Below are positions 31,943-40,820 of a stretch of 48,308 nt of DNA, in pieces. The notes under the pieces are model-generated. The model was not told the DNA's origin. It made no database searches and was given only the letters and a program-made list of their open reading frames with translations. The translations under genes were made by a program, and so were the position numbers. How positions within the stretch are numbered: the stretch's first letter is position 1; each line of letters opens with the position of its first letter. This stretch comes from Oxobacter pfennigii (lineage in GTDB: Bacteria > Bacillota > Clostridia > Clostridiales > Oxobacteraceae): assembly GCF_001317355.1 (NCBI RefSeq), contig NZ_LKET01000012.1, forward strand, positions 1 through 48,308, read 5' to 3'.

Positions 31943-33120
31943 AATATGAGGTAAGCGCTCTGAAGGGCGCTTTCCAAATTGCTTATATCCGTACCTCCAC
32001 CCTGGGCGGATTTTGGGCTGCCGCCCCCTTTTCCGTTTATGAGGGGAAGTACTTCTTTAAACAAGTCATTCATGCTTATATTCAAATCCTCGGACCTTGC
32101 AAATATCATCTGGGCATTTTGGGATTTCAGGCCTAAAAGGGCAATGGAATGGGGGAGTTTTATTATTTTGCCTGACAGTGATACAAGTTCTTTAAACTCT
32201 CTATTTTCATACATTTGCTTAATTATTTTTACCTTGCCTAAAATTTCAGCATTGTTATATAATTCAGCCGCCTCATAGCTTAATAATTTGTCCTTGAAAT
32301 TTTTTATATCCTTATTTGCGCCATGTAAATCTGCAACAGCTTTTTTTACGTTTTCCAAAACTTCTGTATCTTTTGAGGAAAGAAGCTTGGAAATCTCATT
32401 TACATAGCTATTTTTCCACCGATAATCTTTTATTGCCCTGTTTCCGCACAAAAATTCCACTCTTATTGAATCCTTGTATTTTTCCCATCTTCTTATTTTA
32501 ATGAGGCCAATTTCTCCTGTAAAAGCTGGATGGGTGCCGCCGCAGGGAGAAAAGTCAAAATCGCTGACTTCAACTATTCTTATATTCTCTTCCACGCTGG
32601 GCTGCTTTCTCAGATTGAAGCTTTCAAGCTCATGTATTTCGGGATAATGCAGCTTTACGGGCAAGTTTCTCTGTATGATTTCATTTGCTGCATCTTCCGC
32701 CTTAACTGCATCCTCATCCTTTAATTCATCGATGGAAATGTCCACGCTTACGTATTCCTCTCCTAAATGAAATCCTGCCGTTGCGCCATCCAATATTTTA
32801 AGGAATGCAGCAGATAATATATGCTGCCCGCAATGCTGCTGCATATGGTCGAAGCGCCTTTCCCAATCTATTGAACATTGCACATCCTTTAAAGTTTCAG
32901 GCTTCCTATCCACCTGATGATAGATTATATCATTTTCCTCATATACATAGCTAACCTTTAATTCGCCGATAAGTCCGGCATCCGAAGGCTGCCCCCCTCC
33001 CTCGGGATAAAATGCCGTCCTGTCAAGAATTACAAAAAATTGTCCATTTTGTTCTATAACATCAGTTATATTAGCAGTAAAATTGCTTGTATAGGGGTGG
33101 TTAAGATAAATTTTTTCCAT
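31921..33120 (-). CDS. AlaX-type alanyl-tRNA editing protein with DHHA1 domain
   Basis: This protein of 399 residues matches the editing half of alanyl-tRNA synthetase without the catalytic core. Metal-binding motifs are HCGQH (His96, His100) and CGGTH (Cys193, His197), which hold the zinc used to hydrolyse mischarged Ser- or Gly-tRNA(Ala). The N-terminal segment TAFYPEGGGQPSDAG is the family hallmark. The C-terminal region is a DHHA1-type domain ending in a Gly-rich signature (NGKGGGSPKSAQGGG). It corresponds to the long AlaX class. It protects translation in trans by clearing mischarged tRNA(Ala). It converges on mgtE with a single base between stop codons. Confidence 0.92.
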   Translation of the reverse strand: MEKIYLNHPYTSNFTANITDVIEQNGQFFVILDRTAFYPEGGGQPSDAGLIGELKVSYVYEENDIIYHQVDRKPETLKDVQCSIDWERRFDHMQQHCGQHILSAAFLKILDGATAGFHLGEEYVSVDISIDELKDEDAVKAEDAANEIIQRNLPVKLHYPEIHELESFNLRKQPSVEENIRIVEVSDFDFSPCGGTHPAFTGEIGLIKIRRWEKYKDSIRVEFLCGNRAIKDYRWKNSYVNEISKLLSSKDTEVLENVKKAVADLHGANKDIKNFKDKLLSYEAAELYNNAEILGKVKIIKQMYENREFKELVSLSGKIIKLPHSIALLGLKSQNAQMIFARSEDLNISMNDLFKEVLPLINGKGGGSPKSAQGGGTDISNLESALQSAYLILKNRHIK

Positions 33121-33168
33121 ATATTTTCATCTCCTTAAGATAAATGGGGTATTACAGCAAAAGCCCTG

Positions 33169-33534
33169 CTATATAAATGCTTTTACTATTAAAGCTATAA
33201 TAATTACCCATATTAGTATGACAGGTATTGAATAATACCATTTTTTAGGTTTTCCTTTTTCCCAAAGCCCGTTAGATTCAATACGGCACTGTTCCATGAC
33301 TTCTTTTGGGACCATCTTTAGTATAAGAGCAATCAATAAAGGCAGTATTATTATGTCATCAAGATATCCCAGGACGGGTATAAAATCAGGAATCAAATCA
33401 ATGGGAGATAATGCATACCCTATTGTTAAAGCAGCCAGTATCTTTGCCTGCCATGGAGTTTCTTTTTTACTGAGGGCTATAAAAACAGCAGGAAGGTCCT
33501 TCTTTAATCCATTTAATATTTCATTAATTTTCAT
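33169..33534 (-). CDS. YkvA/DUF1232-family membrane protein
   Basis: This protein of 121 residues carries the DUF1232 signature (YALSPIDLIPDFIPVLGYLD), followed by a hydrophobic helix (DIIILPLLIALILKMVP) and a second C-terminal helix (YSIPVILIWVIIIALIVKAF). It is therefore an integral membrane protein. The family is widespread and of unknown function. Ribosome site CAGGAG. It lies 48 bases upstream of the AlaX gene on the same strand and may share its transcript. Confidence 0.85.
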   Translation of the reverse strand: MKINEILNGLKKDLPAVFIALSKKETPWQAKILAALTIGYALSPIDLIPDFIPVLGYLDDIIILPLLIALILKMVPKEVMEQCRIESNGLWEKGKPKKWYYSIPVILIWVIIIALIVKAFI

Positions 33535-33624
33535 GCTTTGCTCCTGTTTGTTTCTTATATATATAATAACATTTTATAACTCAACAATAATGATAACATA
33601 AAAAAGCATAATCGTCATTTGTAA

Positions 33625-33638
33625 CTGTTATATAACAG
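33625..33638. repeat. 14-bp perfect palindrome CTGTTATATAACAG
   Basis: This perfect dyad lies about 90 bases before the DUF1232 start. A longer, imperfect version of the same word occurs at 33901-33925 on the V-ATPase side, suggesting a shared operator. Confidence 0.45.
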
Positions 33639-33900
33639 AAGTGCAAAAAAAAGCAAAATAGTTATATGGTTTTTCGAATGAATATGGCGAAAAATCAGAA
33701 TATTTAATATAATAAAAAATACTGGAATATCAAGGTTTTTTAATAAATAAATCAAATTTTTCATATTATCCGTTATTAAATTTAATTATTATAATGTCCG
33801 TAAATAATTGACGTAATAAGTACTAATACCTGCAAACCATTATACTAATCTCATTAAACAGACTCAAATCGAATTTTAAGAGTATTAATTATTGTTTATT

Positions 33901-33925
33901 ACTGTTGTTATTATATAACAGCAGT
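33901..33925. repeat. Inverted repeat related to the palindrome at 33625
   Basis: ACTGTTGTTAT (33901-33911) and ATAACAGCAGT (33915-33925) form an 11-bp stem with one wobble pair and a 3-base loop. The half ATATAACAG matches the palindrome at 33625. It lies 60 bases before the first V-ATPase gene. Confidence 0.45.
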
Positions 33926-33984
33926 ATTACAATGAGTATATATTTTAGTTGATTATTATTTTATTCTGAAGGAAGGCGCAATTA

Positions 33985-34293
33985 ATGGAAGATATCATAA
34001 AAATGGTTATGTCTATTGATAAAAAGGCAAGTGATATAATGAAACACACGGAAGAAAGCCTTGAAGTCAAAGAAAAAGATATAAAAGATAAAATTGAATC
34101 CATGAGGAAAGAAATCATGGACAAGACCAAGAATGAAGCTAAGGTTCTTTGTGACGATATAATAAAAGAAGCAGAGCTGGAGGCTTTAAAAATAAAGGAA
34201 AAATCAAAACAGGAATGCAATACCTTGGAAGCTAAGTTTCTTAAATTGAGAGAAAAACTGGAGGACCAGCTGTTTTCCCGTATCTTCGGTTAA
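33985..34293 (+). CDS. atpH: V-type ATPase peripheral-stalk subunit H/G
   Basis: This 102-residue protein is almost entirely coiled coil with heptads of Lys/Glu/Ile (KHTEESLEVKEKDIKDKIES, then IIKEAELEALKIKEKSKQEC). It is the size and position expected of the small stalk subunit that pairs with subunit E in bacterial and archaeal V/A-type ATPases. Sequence alone is weak for such coils; being the first gene of the operon gives the assignment. Ribosome site GAAGGAAGG. Confidence 0.78.
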   Translation: MEDIIKMVMSIDKKASDIMKHTEESLEVKEKDIKDKIESMRKEIMDKTKNEAKVLCDDIIKEAELEALKIKEKSKQECNTLEAKFLKLREKLEDQLFSRIFG

Positions 34294-34314
34294 TGTAATG
34301 AGGGAGGGACAGTT

Positions 34315-35361
34315 ATGGACAATGTAACAAGGTATGCTGCAATAAACACTAAAACAAGAGCTATGACAGGCTCTTTTTTAAAGGACAGGGATTATGAAAA
34401 CCTGCTTAATAAAAAGAACGTTACCGAAGTTGCTGCATATCTTAAACAAAACTCACATTACAAGGATGTAATGAAAGATATAGATTTGGGCGATGTTCAC
34501 AGAGGCAGGCTGGAAACCGTTATAAAAGCAAATCAGATAAAGAACATGAAAAAGCTTAATCATTTCTTCATAGACGGTTACAGGGAGTTTTACAAATCCC
34601 TCTTTATGAGATATGAAATTGAGGACCTGAAAAGCATTTTGAGAGGGATAAAAACCCATAGTGAAAGCCTGGAAAACAACGCACCAAACATAAACTTAGG
34701 ACTTTACAGCAATGTAAATGTTCAGGCCTTGCTGGAATCAAAAAACACCCGCGATTTTATCAACAATCTTAAAGGCACAATTTACTACGATTATCTCCGC
34801 CCCCTCTTACAGGGCAATAATGAAATTAATCTTTTCAACGCAGGAATGACTCTTGATACGGCATATTTTGATGTCTCCTTTAAAAGCCTTGAGCTTTTGA
34901 CAAAGGAAGACCGGATGGCAGTGGAGAATATCTATGGAGTAATGGCAGACCTTTTAAATATTCAAACCATTTACAGGGGACTTAAATTTTATAATCTTCC
35001 TCCTGAAGAACTGTTCAACTACACCATTTATTTCGGAAAGGTGTTTAACAGAAATCATATCAAGGAGTTATGCTATGCAAAGAGCTTAGAGGAATTTCAG
35101 AAAAAGGTGCATTCGTCCAAGTATAATTTTCTATTTGACCATGATAATAACCGGGATATTTTTATGGAACGCAGGATTTTAAGATATCAGTATTATAATT
35201 TAAAATCCCAAAACAAAAAAAGTTCCATGGATATCTCCAGAGTAATGATTTATACCATGCTTCTGGAGATGGAAATAAGAGATATAATATCTGTCATTGA
35301 AAGTGTCAGGTATGGAATGCCTCTCGATGAAGGTAAAAAATTTTTGATTAGAAAGCTTTAG
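34315..35361 (+). CDS. atpC: V-type ATPase subunit C (rotor-socket, d-like)
   Basis: This protein of 348 residues is all-helical with the family's N-terminal motif (YAAINTKTRAMTGSFLKDRD) and later IEDLKSILRGIK and LDTAYFDVSFKSL segments. Subunit C sits on the membrane ring and connects it to the central stalk D-F, transmitting rotation. Three-fold repeated helical sections are typical of the family. ATG start after AGGGAGGG. It comes second, ahead of subunit I, which differs from the commoner I-K-E-C order. Confidence 0.9.
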   Translation: MDNVTRYAAINTKTRAMTGSFLKDRDYENLLNKKNVTEVAAYLKQNSHYKDVMKDIDLGDVHRGRLETVIKANQIKNMKKLNHFFIDGYREFYKSLFMRYEIEDLKSILRGIKTHSESLENNAPNINLGLYSNVNVQALLESKNTRDFINNLKGTIYYDYLRPLLQGNNEINLFNAGMTLDTAYFDVSFKSLELLTKEDRMAVENIYGVMADLLNIQTIYRGLKFYNLPPEELFNYTIYFGKVFNRNHIKELCYAKSLEEFQKKVHSSKYNFLFDHDNNRDIFMERRILRYQYYNLKSQNKKSSMDISRVMIYTMLLEMEIRDIISVIESVRYGMPLDEGKKFLIRKL

Positions 35362-35376
35362 TTTGGGGGTGATTGT

Positions 35377-37425
35377 TTGTCCGTTGAAAAAATGGAAATG
35401 ATGAATTTAATCGGTTATATAGAGGATCTTGACAAGGTTTCCATGGAAATAGTGCGCCATGGGGGAGTCCATATAGTAAATGCCATGAGTGAAATAAACC
35501 AGAACAATTTTACTATAATGACTCCGGAGCAAGACACAAATGCCTTAAAGGAGCTTTATTTTATAAAGCCCTATAAAGAAAACACGGAATTTTCTTACTT
35601 TAAGGAAAAGTTAGACGAGCTCCTTTCTATATTTAAAATTGATAAAGTCATCAAATACAAGTATATAAATTCCAATGCTCCTATAAACGGCATATTAAAA
35701 CAGGTGGAGGATATCCACAAAGAGGTTATGGAGCATTATATAAAACGGGTAAAACTATACGACGAGCAAAAGAGAATACAGGAATTCCGGGAAAATATTG
35801 ATCACATTAAGTCACTGAAAATTGATTTCGATGTATTGAAAAGCCTTAATTTTTTCAGCTTTAAAATAGGGAAATTATCTAAGGAAAGCTACGAAAAAAT
35901 CAAGGATAACATCGAAAACGTATCTGCTATTATTTACGATATCAATTCCGTGCCAGGGTACCAGGTGATTATTTCACTTACACCGAGGGACCTCGAGGAT
36001 GAAACGGATAAAATACTGAAATCCTTAAATTATGAAGAGCTTCCCATTCCTTACGATATAGGAGGGACGCCTCAGGAGATGCTAAGGCTCCTGGACGAAA
36101 AAATACAGGAGAATAAAGAAAAAATCGCAGTTATTGAAGATACAATAATAGACCTTAAAATGAAATATGCTAACTTTTTGGATGAATGTTACAGCAAAAT
36201 GAGGCTTTATACGGCAGTGCAGCAGATAAACAATGAAGTTGCCTGCACCGATGACTTTTTTTACATGGCGGGATGGGTTCCGGTCAGTGAGAAAAAGAAT
36301 CTTCAAAAAAGGCTGGCTTTTTTCGAAGATAAGCTATTGCTGGTCTTCAAGGATAAATCCGAAGTAAGCAAAAGTATAACTCCTCCTACAAAACTAAAAA
36401 ACAACTGGCTGGTTCGGCCCTTTGAAGCCTTGGTTCGGATGTACGGAACACCCTCCTATGACGAAATGGACCCCACCTCCTTCGTAGCAATAAGCTACAT
36501 GATTATGTTCGGGGCTATGTTTGGCGATATAGGACAGGGATTTTTATTCTTTTTGGCAGGAATTATACTGCAGGCTAAATTCAGAAGGCCTAATTTAGGG
36601 GGCATATTATCCAGGGTAGGCTTTGCTTCAATGATATTCGGAACTCTTTTCGGCAGTATATTCGGAGATGAGGAGATAATTAAGCCGCTGTTGTTTCACC
36701 CCTTGGAAAATATAAATACCATACTTTTAGGCGGAGTGGCATTAGGAATCATATTCACAACGGTAGGCTTCATATACAGCCTTATTAATGCATTAAAGAG
36801 GCGGGACTTAGAAGACGGGGTATTCGGAAAAGACGGTTTTGTCGGGCTTTTGTTCTACTGGATAACCATTTTAACGGCTGTCAATATTTATTCAAAAGGC
36901 GATACTTCAGTTCCATTGTTTTCTATAATATTGATGCTTTGCGTACTGCTTTTATTGATGGTATTCAAACAGCCTATTGCCAACCTTTTAAGCGGGCACA
37001 GGCCGCTGTACCACGAACCCATGCAGGATTATTATATCGAAAGCGGCTTTGGAGTGGTGGAAACACTTTTAAGCATGCTGAGTAACACCATTTCCTTTAT
37101 AAGGGTAGGAGCCTTTGCCTTAAACCATGTAGGTCTCTTTGTGGCTTTTGCTACAATAGCGGATATGATGCACGACAATACGGCAAGCATGGCGGTAATG
37201 ATACTTGGAAATATAGTAATCATGGCTCTTGAAGGCCTGATAGTATTCATTCAGGGCTTGAGGCTTGAATATTATGAGCTCTTCAGTAAATATTACGACG
37301 GCAGCGGAATAGAATACAGTCCCGCAAGGCTTATGTATAAAAGAAATGCGGTGGATTTGGACTTTTCAAGAAAAATAAATTATGAATCTAATTCAGTAAA
37401 CACACATATTTTGGAGGTAATATAA
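35377..37425 (+). CDS. atpI: V-type ATPase subunit I (membrane stator)
   Basis: This protein of 682 residues has a cytosolic N-terminal half with long coiled coils (about 1-340) and a C-terminal half with about seven to eight membrane helices. Family signatures are MIMFGAMFGDIGQGFLFFLA, FASMIFGTLFGSIFGDEE and NTISFIRVGAFALNHVGLF. The last of these carries the conserved Arg that faces the ring's carboxylate. It forms the ion half-channels and anchors both peripheral stalks. Translation probably starts at TTG (35377) just after GGGGGTGA. The stop overlaps the atpK start by one base (TAATG). Confidence 0.94.
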   Translation: MSVEKMEMMNLIGYIEDLDKVSMEIVRHGGVHIVNAMSEINQNNFTIMTPEQDTNALKELYFIKPYKENTEFSYFKEKLDELLSIFKIDKVIKYKYINSNAPINGILKQVEDIHKEVMEHYIKRVKLYDEQKRIQEFRENIDHIKSLKIDFDVLKSLNFFSFKIGKLSKESYEKIKDNIENVSAIIYDINSVPGYQVIISLTPRDLEDETDKILKSLNYEELPIPYDIGGTPQEMLRLLDEKIQENKEKIAVIEDTIIDLKMKYANFLDECYSKMRLYTAVQQINNEVACTDDFFYMAGWVPVSEKKNLQKRLAFFEDKLLLVFKDKSEVSKSITPPTKLKNNWLVRPFEALVRMYGTPSYDEMDPTSFVAISYMIMFGAMFGDIGQGFLFFLAGIILQAKFRRPNLGGILSRVGFASMIFGTLFGSIFGDEEIIKPLLFHPLENINTILLGGVALGIIFTTVGFIYSLINALKRRDLEDGVFGKDGFVGLLFYWITILTAVNIYSKGDTSVPLFSIILMLCVLLLLMVFKQPIANLLSGHRPLYHEPMQDYYIESGFGVVETLLSMLSNTISFIRVGAFALNHVGLFVAFATIADMMHDNTASMAVMILGNIVIMALEGLIVFIQGLRLEYYELFSKYYDGSGIEYSPARLMYKRNAVDLDFSRKINYESNSVNTHILEVI

Positions 37426-37847
37426 TGTATATTATTTTGTTATTAATGATTTTTATCGTTTTGGCCACTATAAGCACAGGAATCGTCATAAGGTTTAAAG
37501 AAGAAAGACCTATAAAAGCCAAGGGAAAGACTTTAATTAAGGCAAATTTATCTCTCTTCATACCCATACTGGCAGCAGCCGTTATATTCTTAATTCCTGA
37601 AGCAGCCCACGCCGCCGAAGGTGAAGCGGCAAGCCCCTCGGGTTTAGGCTTTATTGCAGCCGCATTATCCACCGGTCTTGCAACCATAGGCACAGGCTAT
37701 GCGGTAGGTTCCGTTGGCTCCTCTGCTTTAGGTGCCGTGTCGGAAGATCCTAAAATATTGGGTAAAACTCTTATATTTGTAGGTCTTGCGGAAGGTATAG
37801 CCATATACGGACTTATAGTTTCCATCATGATACTCGGGAGATTATGA
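37425..37847 (+). CDS. atpK: V-type ATPase subunit K (proteolipid ring)
   Basis: This protein of 140 residues has four hydrophobic helices. Only the C-terminal pair (about 75-100 and 114-138) has ring character: ALSTGLATIGTGYAVGSVGS with Gly/Ala spacing, the SEDPKILGKTL loop, and the ion-binding Glu123 in GLAEGIAIYG. The N-terminal pair (1-20 and 43-60) lacks these features and ends in an AAHAAE sequence resembling a signal-peptidase site. Each subunit thus seems to give one carboxylate per hairpin. No Gln and no Ser/Thr next to Glu123, as used for Na+ in known rings, is evident, so H+ is somewhat more likely. It overlaps atpF by 4 bases. Confidence 0.9.
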   Translation: MYIILLLMIFIVLATISTGIVIRFKEERPIKAKGKTLIKANLSLFIPILAAAVIFLIPEAAHAAEGEAASPSGLGFIAAALSTGLATIGTGYAVGSVGSSALGAVSEDPKILGKTLIFVGLAEGIAIYGLIVSIMILGRL

Positions 37848-38155
37848 TGAAAGCCTATTTGTTGAGCGATAATATTGATACTCAGGTGGGCATGAGGCTT
37901 GTTGGCATTAAAGGAAGCATAATCCATGGGAGAGAAGAAGTCTTAAAGGAATTAAACAGAGTCTTAAATGAAAAGGATATAGGTATTATTTTAATCACGG
38001 AAAAGCTTTCCGCACTGATAAATGACGAGATTAAAAAGATAAAGCTTAACACCAGAACCCCTTTGATAGTTGAAATACCTGACAGGCACGGTACAAAGAG
38101 GGCAAAGGATTCTATTACAAGGCATGTGAAGGAATCCATAGGCCTTAAGATTTGA
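37844..38155 (+). CDS. atpF: V-type ATPase subunit F
   Basis: This 103-residue alpha/beta protein of the ATP-synt_F family starts at an ATGATG that overlaps the atpK stop. The N-terminus MKAYLLSDNIDTQVGMRLVG, the central IGIILITEKLSALIND and the end PLIVEIPDRHGT match the family layout. With subunit D it forms the central rotor shaft. It directly precedes atpE with a 10-base gap. Confidence 0.9.
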   Translation: MMKAYLLSDNIDTQVGMRLVGIKGSIIHGREEVLKELNRVLNEKDIGIILITEKLSALINDEIKKIKLNTRTPLIVEIPDRHGTKRAKDSITRHVKESIGLKI

Positions 38156-38165
38156 GGTGATTCTT

Positions 38166-38783
38166 ATGACGACTGTGGAAGACAAATTAAAATTGTTTGC
38201 TAAAATCATATTTGAAAAAGTGGAAAAGGAATCCGCACTAAGAGTGACGGAATCGACAAAAGAATACGATTTAAAACTTGAACAAGAAAAACAGAATATT
38301 TTAAAGGAATCGGATATGCTCATAACCCAGTTAAAAAAGAGAGCTGAAACCAAGAAGAATCAGATAATCAGCAAGGCTAACATCGAAATGCAGCATGAGC
38401 TTTTAAAAAAGCGAAAAGAGCTCTATGACCGGGTGGTGGAGGACATAAAAATACTGGCCGATAAATTTACTAAGTCAGCCGAATATCCGGATTTTCTTGA
38501 AAAATCCATAAAAAACTGCCTATCACAAATAGATGCAGAGGAGATTACCATTGTTTTCAGCCAATACGATCTGGAAAATAATATGGACTTGATAAATAAG
38601 GCAGTAAAGCGATACAAAAATTTAGGAATGACAGCAGTCATAGAAGCAACCAACAAGGCAATTATAGGAGGCTGCATCTGCGAGGATAGAAGCAGGACAA
38701 AAAGGGTGGATTGTTCCATGCTGTCCATAATTGAAGATAACAGAACAGTTATCGGAAAAGCGCTGGTTGATAATTTAAATTAG
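38166..38783 (+). CDS. atpE: V-type ATPase subunit E (peripheral stalk)
   Basis: This protein of 205 residues has an N-terminal coiled coil (about 1-100, for example EKESALRVTESTKEYDLKLE) and a compact C-terminal head (IGGCICEDRSRTKRVDCSML) that binds subunit B in the family. The ATG at 38166 follows GAGGTGA by 5 bases and is preferred to a GTG at 38157. It pairs with the small H/G subunit to form the stalk. A repeat block of about 240 bases separates it from atpA. Confidence 0.9.
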   Translation: MTTVEDKLKLFAKIIFEKVEKESALRVTESTKEYDLKLEQEKQNILKESDMLITQLKKRAETKKNQIISKANIEMQHELLKKRKELYDRVVEDIKILADKFTKSAEYPDFLEKSIKNCLSQIDAEEITIVFSQYDLENNMDLINKAVKRYKNLGMTAVIEATNKAIIGGCICEDRSRTKRVDCSMLSIIEDNRTVIGKALVDNLN

Positions 38784-39020
38784 TTGTAATTGGGGATATA
38801 CCTCTGGCTACCGAGGGGAATTTAAGCTGGGGACATTTTCCCCGACTACCCTAGATTATTATTCAAAAAGAGGGGAAGTGCCCCTTAAGTTGGGGACATA
38901 CCTCTAACTACATAAGGGGAATACTCAAAAAGAAGAGGTGTGTCCACTTTTAAGTTGGGGACATTTTCCCCGACTACCCTAGATTCATTATTCAAAAAGA
39001 GGGGAAGTGTCCCCTTACAT
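38784..39020. repeat. GGGGACA-type tandem repeat block inside the V-ATPase operon
   Basis: Two ~67-base units (38821-38887 and 38949-39017) are nearly identical. Each runs from TTTAAG(C/T)TGGGGACATT through CCCCGACTACCCTAGATT and CAAAAAGAGGGGAAGTG to CCCCTTA. A related, shorter type (TTGGGGA, TATACCTCT or CATACCTCT, then AGGGGAATA) precedes and separates them, giving alternating A-B-A-B order. Each unit has GGGGA/TCCCC complementarity and can fold. The same words occur at 25826 and 43579, so this is a dispersed REP-like family. It ends a few bases before the atpA ribosome site. Confidence 0.75.
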
Positions 39021-39035
39021 TAGGCGGTGATTTAA

Positions 39036-40805
39036 ATGGAAGAAGTAATAGGCGTAGTATCATATATAAACGGGCCGGTAATAAAGGCTAAAAACATGTC
39101 GGCTTTTAAAATGAGAGAAATGGTCATGGTAGGGAAAAATAAGCTCATAGGCGAGATAATTTCCCTAGACGGAGACGATGCAACAGTCCAGGTCTATGAA
39201 GAGACCAGCGGCCTTAAGGTGGGAGAAGAGATTGTTTCAACCTTAAAGCCTTTGTCCTTGAAGTTAGGACCCGGTATAATAGGCAGTATTTTTGACGGTA
39301 TAGAGAGACCCTTGGAAAAAATCAACGGAATAATGGAAGGCTTTATTCCCGAAGGAATAGGCCTTATTTCTATAGACACTGAAAAGCTTTGGGAAGTAAC
39401 CTTGAATATAAAAAAAGGAGACTTTTTAATGCAGGGAATGATTTATGGAGAGGTAAATGAGACTCCCTTAGTCATTCACAGATTAATGGTGCCTCCAGGT
39501 GTTTCAGGAACGGTTATGGATTTAAAAGAAAAAGGAAAATACAATATTGAAACCCCCCTCGTAAAATTGGAAACAGGTATGGGGGAGACAGTTGAATTAA
39601 AAATGTATCAGGAATGGCCTGTAAGAAGCCCTCGTCCCATACAATCAAGAAAGCCCATAGAAAAGCCCCTTATAACAGGACAAAGGGTTTTAGATACCTT
39701 CTTTCCCTTGGCAAAGGGAGGAACGGCAGCCATACCCGGAGGCTTCGGAACAGGAAAAACCATGACGCAGCATCAGCTGGCAAAATGGTCCGATGCCGAT
39801 ATAATAGTATACATCGGCTGCGGAGAGCGCGGAAACGAAATGACAGAAGTTCTTGAAGACTTCCCGAAACTGGTGGATCCAAAATCGGGGCGGCCTTTAA
39901 TGGACAGGACTGTTTTAATTGCAAACACTTCCAACATGCCTGTTGCGGCAAGGGAAGCATCCATTTATACCGGCATCACCATAGCCGAATATTACAGGGA
40001 TATGGGATACCATGTGGCTATAATGGCAGATTCCACATCAAGATGGGCGGAAGCCTTAAGGGAAATTTCAGGAAGGCTGGAAGAAATGCCGGCGGAAGAA
40101 GGATACCCTGCCTATCTTCCCTCTAGATTGGCGGAATTCTACGAGAGAGCAGGTTATGTAACCAATTTAAACGGCCTGGAAGGCTCCGTAACCATTATAG
40201 GTGCCGTATCGCCGGCCGGAGGAGACTTTTCTGAACCTGTCACCGAAAACACAAAGAGGTTTGTAAGCTCCTTTTTAGGCTTGGATAAAAAACTTGCTTA
40301 TGCCAGGCATTATCCCGCCATTAACTGGCTATCAAGCTACAGCGGGTATATAACCATATTATCTGACTGGTACGGCGAAAATATTGCTCCTGATATGCTG
40401 GAGCTCCGGGCCAAAATGCTAAAAATACTCTTTGAAGAAAACAAGCTTCAGGAGATAGTGAAGCTTGTGGGCGAAGATGTTCTGCCGGATGATCAGAGGC
40501 TTATACTTGAAATATCCAAGATTTTAAAGGTAGGATTTTTACAGCAAAATGCCTTTCATAAGGATGATACCTACGTACCCCTTATGAAGCAATATCTAAT
40601 GCTTAAAACCATTGACCTTCTTTATGAAAGAGGAAATGGAGCTGTAAAATTAGGCGTACCTATTTCGGTAGTTAAAAACGACAGCTTATACAGCGATATT
40701 ATAAAGATTAAATACAGCATACCCAATGACCAACTGGATATGTTTGACGGTGTTTCAAGGCAGATAAAGGATTTCTACGACAGTCTTGAATCACAATATT
40801 CTTAG
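39036..40805 (+). CDS. atpA: V-type ATPase catalytic subunit A
   Basis: This protein of 589 residues has the catalytic P-loop GGFGTGKT at 235-242, preceded by [16 protein letters not shown] and followed by [18 protein letters not shown]. The A-specific non-homologous insertion lies before it (about 110-190, with [20 protein letters not shown]). [20 protein letters not shown] carries the Walker B and Arg-finger region typical of A subunits. It hydrolyses or makes ATP at the A-B interface of the V1 head. It follows the repeat block, with its own ribosome site GGCGGTGA. It may depend on read-through from the upstream genes or on a promoter near the repeats. Confidence 0.97.
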   Translation: MEEVIGVVSYINGPVIKAKNMSAFKMREMVMVGKNKLIGEIISLDGDDATVQVYEETSGLKVGEEIVSTLKPLSLKLGPGIIGSIFDGIERPLEKINGIMEGFIPEGIGLISIDTEKLWEVTLNIKKGDFLMQGMIYGEVNETPLVIHRLMVPPGVSGTVMDLKEKGKYNIETPLVKLETGMGETVELKMYQEWPVRSPRPIQSRKPIEKPLITGQRVLDTFFPLAKGGTAAIPGGFGTGKTMTQHQLAKWSDADIIVYIGCGERGNEMTEVLEDFPKLVDPKSGRPLMDRTVLIANTSNMPVAAREASIYTGITIAEYYRDMGYHVAIMADSTSRWAEALREISGRLEEMPAEEGYPAYLPSRLAEFYERAGYVTNLNGLEGSVTIIGAVSPAGGDFSEPVTENTKRFVSSFLGLDKKLAYARHYPAINWLSSYSGYITILSDWYGENIAPDMLELRAKMLKILFEENKLQEIVKLVGEDVLPDDQRLILEISKILKVGFLQQNAFHKDDTYVPLMKQYLMLKTIDLLYERGNGAVKLGVPISVVKNDSLYSDIIKIKYSIPNDQLDMFDGVSRQIKDFYDSLESQYS

Positions 40806-40820
40806 GAGAAGGTGACTTAA

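Larger units (their letters stand above)
33535..33984. other. AT-rich control region upstream of the V-ATPase operon
   Basis: This 450-base gap has no gene. It must contain the divergent promoters for the DUF1232 gene (minus) and the V-ATPase operon (plus). Two related palindromes sit in it (33625-33638 and 33901-33925). The AT-richness makes many -10-like boxes, so no promoter is placed. Confidence 0.45.

Noticed and set aside
38821-39017. Repeated units that might be a short CRISPR array
   Set aside because: Units are ~67 bases, alternate between two types, contain internal palindromes and have no regular unique spacers or cas genes nearby.
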